A DNA stretch of 64,000 nucleotides. Source: Williamsia muralis NBRC 105860 (GTDB lineage Bacteria > Actinomycetota > Actinomycetes > Mycobacteriales > Mycobacteriaceae). Both the position numbers and the translations under genes were made by a program. Below the pieces are notes generated by a model that worked only from the letters and a program-made list of their open reading frames with translations, was not told where the DNA came from and did not search any database. The DNA lies in the NCBI RefSeq assembly GCF_001598915.1, contig NZ_BDAP01000002.1, positions 186,001 through 250,000 of the forward strand, given 5' to 3'. Positions 59,853-64,000 of this stretch are shown piece after piece (the stretch's first letter is position 1; every line of letters begins with the position of its first letter).

Positions 59853-60926
59853 TCACCAGGCCAGGGCCGTGGCCAGTCGCTCGCGATGCATGGCACTGCC
59901 GCCGAGCAGTTGGGCGTCGGCGCGCGCTCGCCGAAAATAGAGATGGCAGTGGTGTTCCCACGTGAAGCCGATGCCGCCGTGTAACTGCACGGCTTCAGCA
60001 CTCACTGTCCGGTAGGCGTCCGAACACCAGGCCCTTGCGACGGCGCCGGCCTCGGTCCGGTCATCGGACTCGACTGCGCGGCTCACTGCCGAGCGACTCG
60101 ACTCGACGAGGACAAGCAGATCCGCGAGGGTGTGTTTGACGGCTTGGAAGCTGCCGATGGCCCGACCGAACTGGCGGCGCTCTTTCACATAGTCGACCGT
60201 GTGATCGAGGCTGGCCTGAGAACCGCCGAGTTGCTCGGCTGCCAGCACGATGCACGCTGTATCGAGGGCCGGAAGCACTGCAGCAGAGGCATTTCCACCG
60301 GTGGTGAGCCGGACCGCCGGGACGGCAGCCAGATGGACCGAGGCCTGAGCGCGCGTGAGGTCGAGGGTCTCAATGGGATGGACGCCCACACCGTCTGTGG
60401 CCGCCGCGACGACAAAGATGTCGGGACCGTCTGCGGTGTTCGCGGCGACGACAATCCATGTCGCTCCTGCGGCGCCGAGCACGGCCGGGGCGTGTCCGTC
60501 GATCACCCATCCGCCGTCGACTTCGGTTGCAGTGAAGAGTAATTCGTCAGTCGACCACCACCCCCGTCGGTCGAGCCCTGCGAATGCCGCAGGCGCTCCC
60601 TCGGCGATCTCCGTCAGGACGTCGTCGGGAGGGGTGGGTGTGCCCAGTAGGACCTGGCCGGCGATGACGGTGGAGAGAAAGGGGACCGGTAGCAGTGCGG
60701 CTCCGAGCTCTTCGGCCACCACCGCCAGTTCGGGGAGACCACCCAGACCTCCGAGGTCTTCGGGCAAGCCCAGTGCGCCGATGCCGATCTGCTCGGCCAG
60801 CACCGACCACGCTCTGGCATCCCAGCCAGGGCCGTCGGCGTCCAGCCGACGGCACAGGGCCGGCCCGCCGAGGTCGGCAGCGGCATCACGGACTGCAGTA
60901 CGCAGGTCATCGAGTTCGGTACTCAG
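59853..60926 (-). CDS. Acyl-CoA dehydrogenase-like protein, unusual start
   Basis: A flavoprotein of up to 357 residues with acyl-CoA dehydrogenase fold: LAEQIGIGALGLPEDLGGLG, VKERRQFGRAIGSFQAVKHT and QLHGGIGFTWEHHCHLYFRR near the C-terminus. Full family N-terminal sequence (STELDDLRTAVRDAAADL) is open back to the stop of the PPDK gene in the same frame, but the only initiator before residue 42 is a CTG at 60926. Alternatives are CTG initiation, or GTG 60803 with a truncated protein. An ATG overlaps the PPDK stop (TGATG) in another frame and would need a frameshift to be the start. The substrate is unknown. Confidence 0.75.
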   Translation of the reverse strand: MSTELDDLRTAVRDAAADLGGPALCRRLDADGPGWDARAWSVLAEQIGIGALGLPEDLGGLGGLPELAVVAEELGAALLPVPFLSTVIAGQVLLGTPTPPDDVLTEIAEGAPAAFAGLDRRGWWSTDELLFTATEVDGGWVIDGHAPAVLGAAGATWIVVAANTADGPDIFVVAAATDGVGVHPIETLDLTRAQASVHLAAVPAVRLTTGGNASAAVLPALDTACIVLAAEQLGGSQASLDHTVDYVKERRQFGRAIGSFQAVKHTLADLLVLVESSRSAVSRAVESDDRTEAGAVARAWCSDAYRTVSAEAVQLHGGIGFTWEHHCHLYFRRARADAQLLGGSAMHRERLATALAW

Positions 60927-60932
60927 CGCCCA

Positions 60933-63476
60933 TCACCTGCTTTCGAGTGCTGCGTGCGCAGCAGCCAGCCGGGCCACCGGGACACGACGCGGCGAACATG
61001 AGACATAGTGCAGTCCAACAGAATCAAGGAAGGCGATCGACGCAGGATCGCCACCATGTTCGCCGCACACGCCGAGCTTCACCTCGGGTCGTGCCTGCTG
61101 CGCACTGCGGACGGACATCGAGATCAACGCCCCGACACCATCGGTGTCCAGTACGGCGAAGGGACTGTCGTCGAGCAGTCCGTGTTCGAGATAGTGGGTG
61201 AGCATGGTCTTCTCGACGTCGTCCCGCGAGAACCCATAGGTGAGCTGCGTCAGATCGTTGGTGCCGAACGAGAGGAACTGCGCGTCTTCGGCCAACGATT
61301 CGGCCAGCAAGGCGGCGCGGGGTGTCTCGACCATGCTGCCCACGAGATACGGAATCGTCACCCCGGTGTCCTGTTCAACCTCCGCTGCGGCCGAACGCAC
61401 CTGCTCGATCGCTTTGGACAGCTCGCCGGGCAGTGACACCAGCGGGATCATCACCTCGAGTTGTGGTTGCAGCCCTTCGCCGTTCACGGTCACCCACGCC
61501 CGGAACAGCGCCTCGGCCTGTGCCGGATACAGCTTCTGTTGCACCATCGCGAACCGCACACCCCGCAATCCGAGCATCGGATTCGATTCATGGGTGTCGG
61601 CGGCGCGCTGGGCTTGCGCCTCGTCGCGGTACTCGCCGTCGGCAGGCAGGAACTCGTGGAGTGGAGCGTCGAGAAGGCGAACCGTGATCGGCCGGTTCCC
61701 GACCACTCGCAGCAGGTCGGTGAAGTCGCTCTGCTGGGCGGTGGTGAGAGCGGCGATCGCCTCGATCTCCTCAGCCTCCGATTCTGCGAGCACAAGGCGC
61801 TGCACCAGAGGAAGCTGATCGCCGAGGAACTGATGTTCGGTGCGGCAGAGGCCGATTCCTTCGGCACCGAGCCGAAACGCCGTTGCGGCGTCCTCGGCGT
61901 TGTCTGCATTGGTGCGCACCCTCAGGCGCCGGATCTCGTCGGCCCACCCGAGCAGTACCTCGAGTTCGGCCGATGGCTCGGCGGGGCGGATCGTCACGGT
62001 GCCGCAATACACGTCTCCGGTGCGCCCGTTGACCGACACGGTGTCGCCTTCACGGAGCATCACCTCACCGGCGGTGACCGTGCCGGCGTTCGCGTCGATG
62101 CGCAGCGTCGTCGCTCCGCAGACAGCCGGTCTTCCGGCCCCCCGTGCGACAACCGCGGCATGCGATGCCAGACCGCCGTTCGATGTGACCACCGCGGTGG
62201 CCGCGAGCAGGGCAGGCACGTCTGCCGGGCTCGTCTCGGATGCGACGAGGATGACGTTCTTGCCCTGGCCTGCGAGCTGAATCGCGCGGTCGCTCGACAG
62301 GGCGATCTCACCGATTGCAGCGCCGGGAGAGGCCGGTAGCCCGCGTGTGAGCAATTGTTCGGACCCGGTCAGTTTGAGCTGGGCGTGCAGGAGATCTTGC
62401 ATCAGGTCTGGTTCGAGCATGCGAACGGCTTCGCTGCGGTCGATGGAGCCTGCGGTCGCGAGATCCACCGCGAGGTGTGTGATCGCGCGTGGGCCGGGGT
62501 GTTCGACCGCCTGGGCACTCAGCAACGCCAGCTGGCGGTCTCGCACCTCGAACTCGACCCCTGCGACTCCACGCAGATGCGGCTCGAGGGTTGCGAAGAT
62601 CTGGTCCAGGATCTGGACGCCGCCCGGTGTCTGGTCAAGGGGGTCACCGGGGCCCGGATTCGGGTCGGCCCGGCGAACGCCGAGATGAAAGACGCCGTGG
62701 GGTGCGAAACGGCCGGTCTCGAGGTCGCGGCTGATGGCCGATCCGTACCCGGACTCGTTCCACGAGCCCAGACGCAGCGCTCGGACATGCAGGGCAATCC
62801 CGAGATCGTCGGGGAGCGACAACGCCCTACGGGCCCGCTGGCCTCGAGGTGACGCCCACCGAGCCAGCATCGCCTTGGCCGCCAGGCCCAGTTGTTCGGC
62901 CGGGTCGGCGGGAAAGGGTGCACCTGTCGATTCTTCGATCAGCTCCAGCAGCGCGGGCACCTGGGCCCTGCTGTCGGGATGGTCGTCCGCGAGGTCGTCG
63001 AGGTCATCGACATCCACGTCGAGCGCGTTCTCGGCGACGAACCGTAGATTCGCGGCCCAGGAGTCGTAGATGTCGCGTTCGCGTCCGATGACCTCCACCA
63101 GCGCGTCGATGTTCCGGCTGGACAAGCCGATGACCGAGATGGCGGGCGGTAGAGCCGACACGGGTACGGGCGCGCTGCAGCGTAGATGCATGAGCATGGG
63201 CCGACGCTCTGTACGCACAGCCGGCCAGATGCCCCGGACCGCGAGCTTTTCGAGCAGGTCGATCGCCGTGGTGGCGGTCTGGTGATCCTGCAGGCCGGAT
63301 CCGGCGCCGATCGGCACCGTCAATCCCGGGACGACGGGCAGGCCGAGGGCGACGAGGTTGTCCATCTCGACGCCGTGCACCCCGAGCACGTCTGCGCCGA
63401 GTCCGCGGGCACGTCCCTGGCCGTACGGGACGGCGGCGCGGGTCGTTGCCGGGAATGTGTTCTCCGACAACGTCAT
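60933..63476 (-). CDS. ppdK: Pyruvate phosphate dikinase with diverged N-terminal domain
   Basis: An 847-residue PPDK. The swivel domain's phosphorylated His lies in VVTSNGGLASHAAVVARGAG. The PEP-binding C-terminal domain has GIGLCRTEHQFL, ESNPMLGLRGVRFAMVQQ, FLSFGTNDLTQLTYGFSRDD and VCGEHGGDPASIAFLDSVGL with the catalytic Cys. The N-terminal ATP-grasp region is weakly conserved: MLMHLRCSAPVPVSALPPAI corresponds to the usual SVRSGA...MPGMMDT block but is strongly altered. It may have lost normal ATP use or use another phosphate donor (inference). The ATG at 63476 overlaps the preceding gene's stop (ATGA); the longer open frame upstream is not used. Confidence 0.8.
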   Translation of the reverse strand: MTLSENTFPATTRAAVPYGQGRARGLGADVLGVHGVEMDNLVALGLPVVPGLTVPIGAGSGLQDHQTATTAIDLLEKLAVRGIWPAVRTERRPMLMHLRCSAPVPVSALPPAISVIGLSSRNIDALVEVIGRERDIYDSWAANLRFVAENALDVDVDDLDDLADDHPDSRAQVPALLELIEESTGAPFPADPAEQLGLAAKAMLARWASPRGQRARRALSLPDDLGIALHVRALRLGSWNESGYGSAISRDLETGRFAPHGVFHLGVRRADPNPGPGDPLDQTPGGVQILDQIFATLEPHLRGVAGVEFEVRDRQLALLSAQAVEHPGPRAITHLAVDLATAGSIDRSEAVRMLEPDLMQDLLHAQLKLTGSEQLLTRGLPASPGAAIGEIALSSDRAIQLAGQGKNVILVASETSPADVPALLAATAVVTSNGGLASHAAVVARGAGRPAVCGATTLRIDANAGTVTAGEVMLREGDTVSVNGRTGDVYCGTVTIRPAEPSAELEVLLGWADEIRRLRVRTNADNAEDAATAFRLGAEGIGLCRTEHQFLGDQLPLVQRLVLAESEAEEIEAIAALTTAQQSDFTDLLRVVGNRPITVRLLDAPLHEFLPADGEYRDEAQAQRAADTHESNPMLGLRGVRFAMVQQKLYPAQAEALFRAWVTVNGEGLQPQLEVMIPLVSLPGELSKAIEQVRSAAAEVEQDTGVTIPYLVGSMVETPRAALLAESLAEDAQFLSFGTNDLTQLTYGFSRDDVEKTMLTHYLEHGLLDDSPFAVLDTDGVGALISMSVRSAQQARPEVKLGVCGEHGGDPASIAFLDSVGLHYVSCSPRRVPVARLAAAHAALESR

Positions 63477-64000
63477 CGGGATGAACCCGAAACGAGCTCC
63501 TCCTCGAGTGCCTCGTCCTCGGCGCGGGTGACACCGAGCATCATCAGAACGTGCTGGTGCAGCCACATCCAGACGGTGTGGTAGCCGTCGGTGAGGGGTG
63601 AGGTGAGGGATGCGGTGTCGCCGTCGTCGAAGCGTTCGAGCGCGACTCCGAGACGGTCGCGGTAGTCGGTGAGTTCGGGGGCCTGTTTGCCTGCCCGGCG
63701 CAGCATCTTCGAGACCGCCGAGTGGATGTCGTCGAGACGATCCCGGATGGAGGCGTCGTACTGGGCGTCCGAGTGGTCGTTGGCCGAGCCGTCCGGTCGG
63801 CACTGCCATGCGGTGCACAGTTCACGCAGCTGCCGGTTGACGGGAAGAAAGGCGTGGAGGAAGTCCCGCACGGCCTGCTCCTGCGCGCTGCCCTCCGGCA
63901 GACGGACCAGGCGGCCTGCCTCCGCAATACCCGCGGGGGTCGGCATCACCATCGGACCCTTGGCGATGGCATGCCCGGCGTCTACGACTATCTGCAGCTC
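63473..64000 (-). CDS. Unknown protein coupled to ppdK (5' end beyond the window)
   Basis: The frame is open to the right edge, so the gene continues past 64000; the first Met in view (63952) is probably not the start. The visible part contains VDAGHAIAKGPMVMPTPAGI, then charged helices (QLRELCTAWQCRPDGSA, RLDDIHSAVSKMLRRAGKQA) and ends MWLHQHVLMMLGVTRAEDEA. I do not recognise the family. The stop overlaps the ppdK start by ATGA, suggesting a linked role, perhaps regulatory or as a subunit. Confidence 0.6.
   Translation of the reverse strand, partial: ELQIVVDAGHAIAKGPMVMPTPAGIAEAGRLVRLPEGSAQEQAVRDFLHAFLPVNRQLRELCTAWQCRPDGSANDHSDAQYDASIRDRLDDIHSAVSKMLRRAGKQAPELTDYRDRLGVALERFDDGDTASLTSPLTDGYHTVWMWLHQHVLMMLGVTRAEDEALEEELVSGSSR

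Noticed and set aside
63477-63818. N-terminal extension of ppdK to 63818
   Set aside because: The extra residues are Arg/Pro-rich and unlike the family, while the ATG at 63476 overlaps the upstream stop and gives a normal start.

Overview
The window is high-GC actinobacterial chromosome. Gene content points to a mycolic-acid actinobacterium (order Mycobacteriales, for example Gordonia, Rhodococcus or Williamsia): a glucosylglycerate hydrolase like that of mycobacteria, two F420-type luciferase-like oxidoreductases, a DUF385/Ddn-like protein, mycothiol-linked enzymes, a furA-katG pair, a DUF222/HNH (13E12-type) gene and an ECF41 sigma factor. Genus is inference. No rRNA, tRNA, CRISPR array, transposase or phage module was seen.

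Layout. 1-8.5 kb: housekeeping and accessory genes (alpha/beta hydrolases, MarR with a likely operator, a membrane protein coupled to a rhodanese, DUF3263, a SCO6745-family protein, a VOC protein, an SDR, glucosylglycerate hydrolase, TetR). 8.6-10.7 kb: a Tat-exported PhoX-type phosphatase. 10.8-46.3 kb: a long catabolic block. It holds an FAD oxidoreductase, LLM enzymes, zinc alcohol dehydrogenases, a Rieske oxygenase with a small partner, two ThuA-like proteins, SDRs, a PEP-utilizing-domain protein, an acyl-CoA ligase, 2-oxoacid dehydrogenase subunits E1alpha, E1beta and E2 with a detached E3, a DUF35-thiolase pair, an acyl-CoA dehydrogenase and several TetR regulators. The substrate cannot be named from sequence. 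Two of these genes (E3 at about 22.86 kb, acyl-CoA dehydrogenase at about 43.58 kb) carry single-base frameshifts, either real inactivation or sequencing error. Inside the block lie a DUF6230/DUF6114 pair, a DUF222/HNH gene and two histidine phosphatases.

46.4-52.9 kb: TetR, SRPBCC proteins, katG-furA, RidA and a WYL regulator. 52.8-54.8 kb: a cobalt-type nitrile hydratase-family operon whose best match, from remembered family sequences, is thiocyanate hydrolase. The two small subunits are fused into one chain, followed by the metal-binding gamma-type subunit and a P15K-like activator. 54.9-56.4 kb: an ECF41 sigma factor divergent from a carboxymuconolactone decarboxylase-like gene, with a matching ECF41 promoter in front of each. 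56.4-59.8 kb: an arsenic/organoarsenical locus (ArsR, ArsI/CadI, ArsC, Acr3, ArsR), interrupted by six 72-bp tandem repeats. 59.9-64 kb: an acyl-CoA dehydrogenase-like gene, a pyruvate phosphate dikinase with a weakly conserved N-terminal domain, and a gene running off the right edge.

Many adjacent genes overlap by GTGA or ATGA, showing tight operons. Regulatory DNA is readable at several places: clean palindromes at the AKR/TetR, ADH/TetR and ArsR promoters, a MarR-type operator over a sigma70-like promoter, and a 19-nt promoter element shared by the PEP-utilizer and E1alpha operons.
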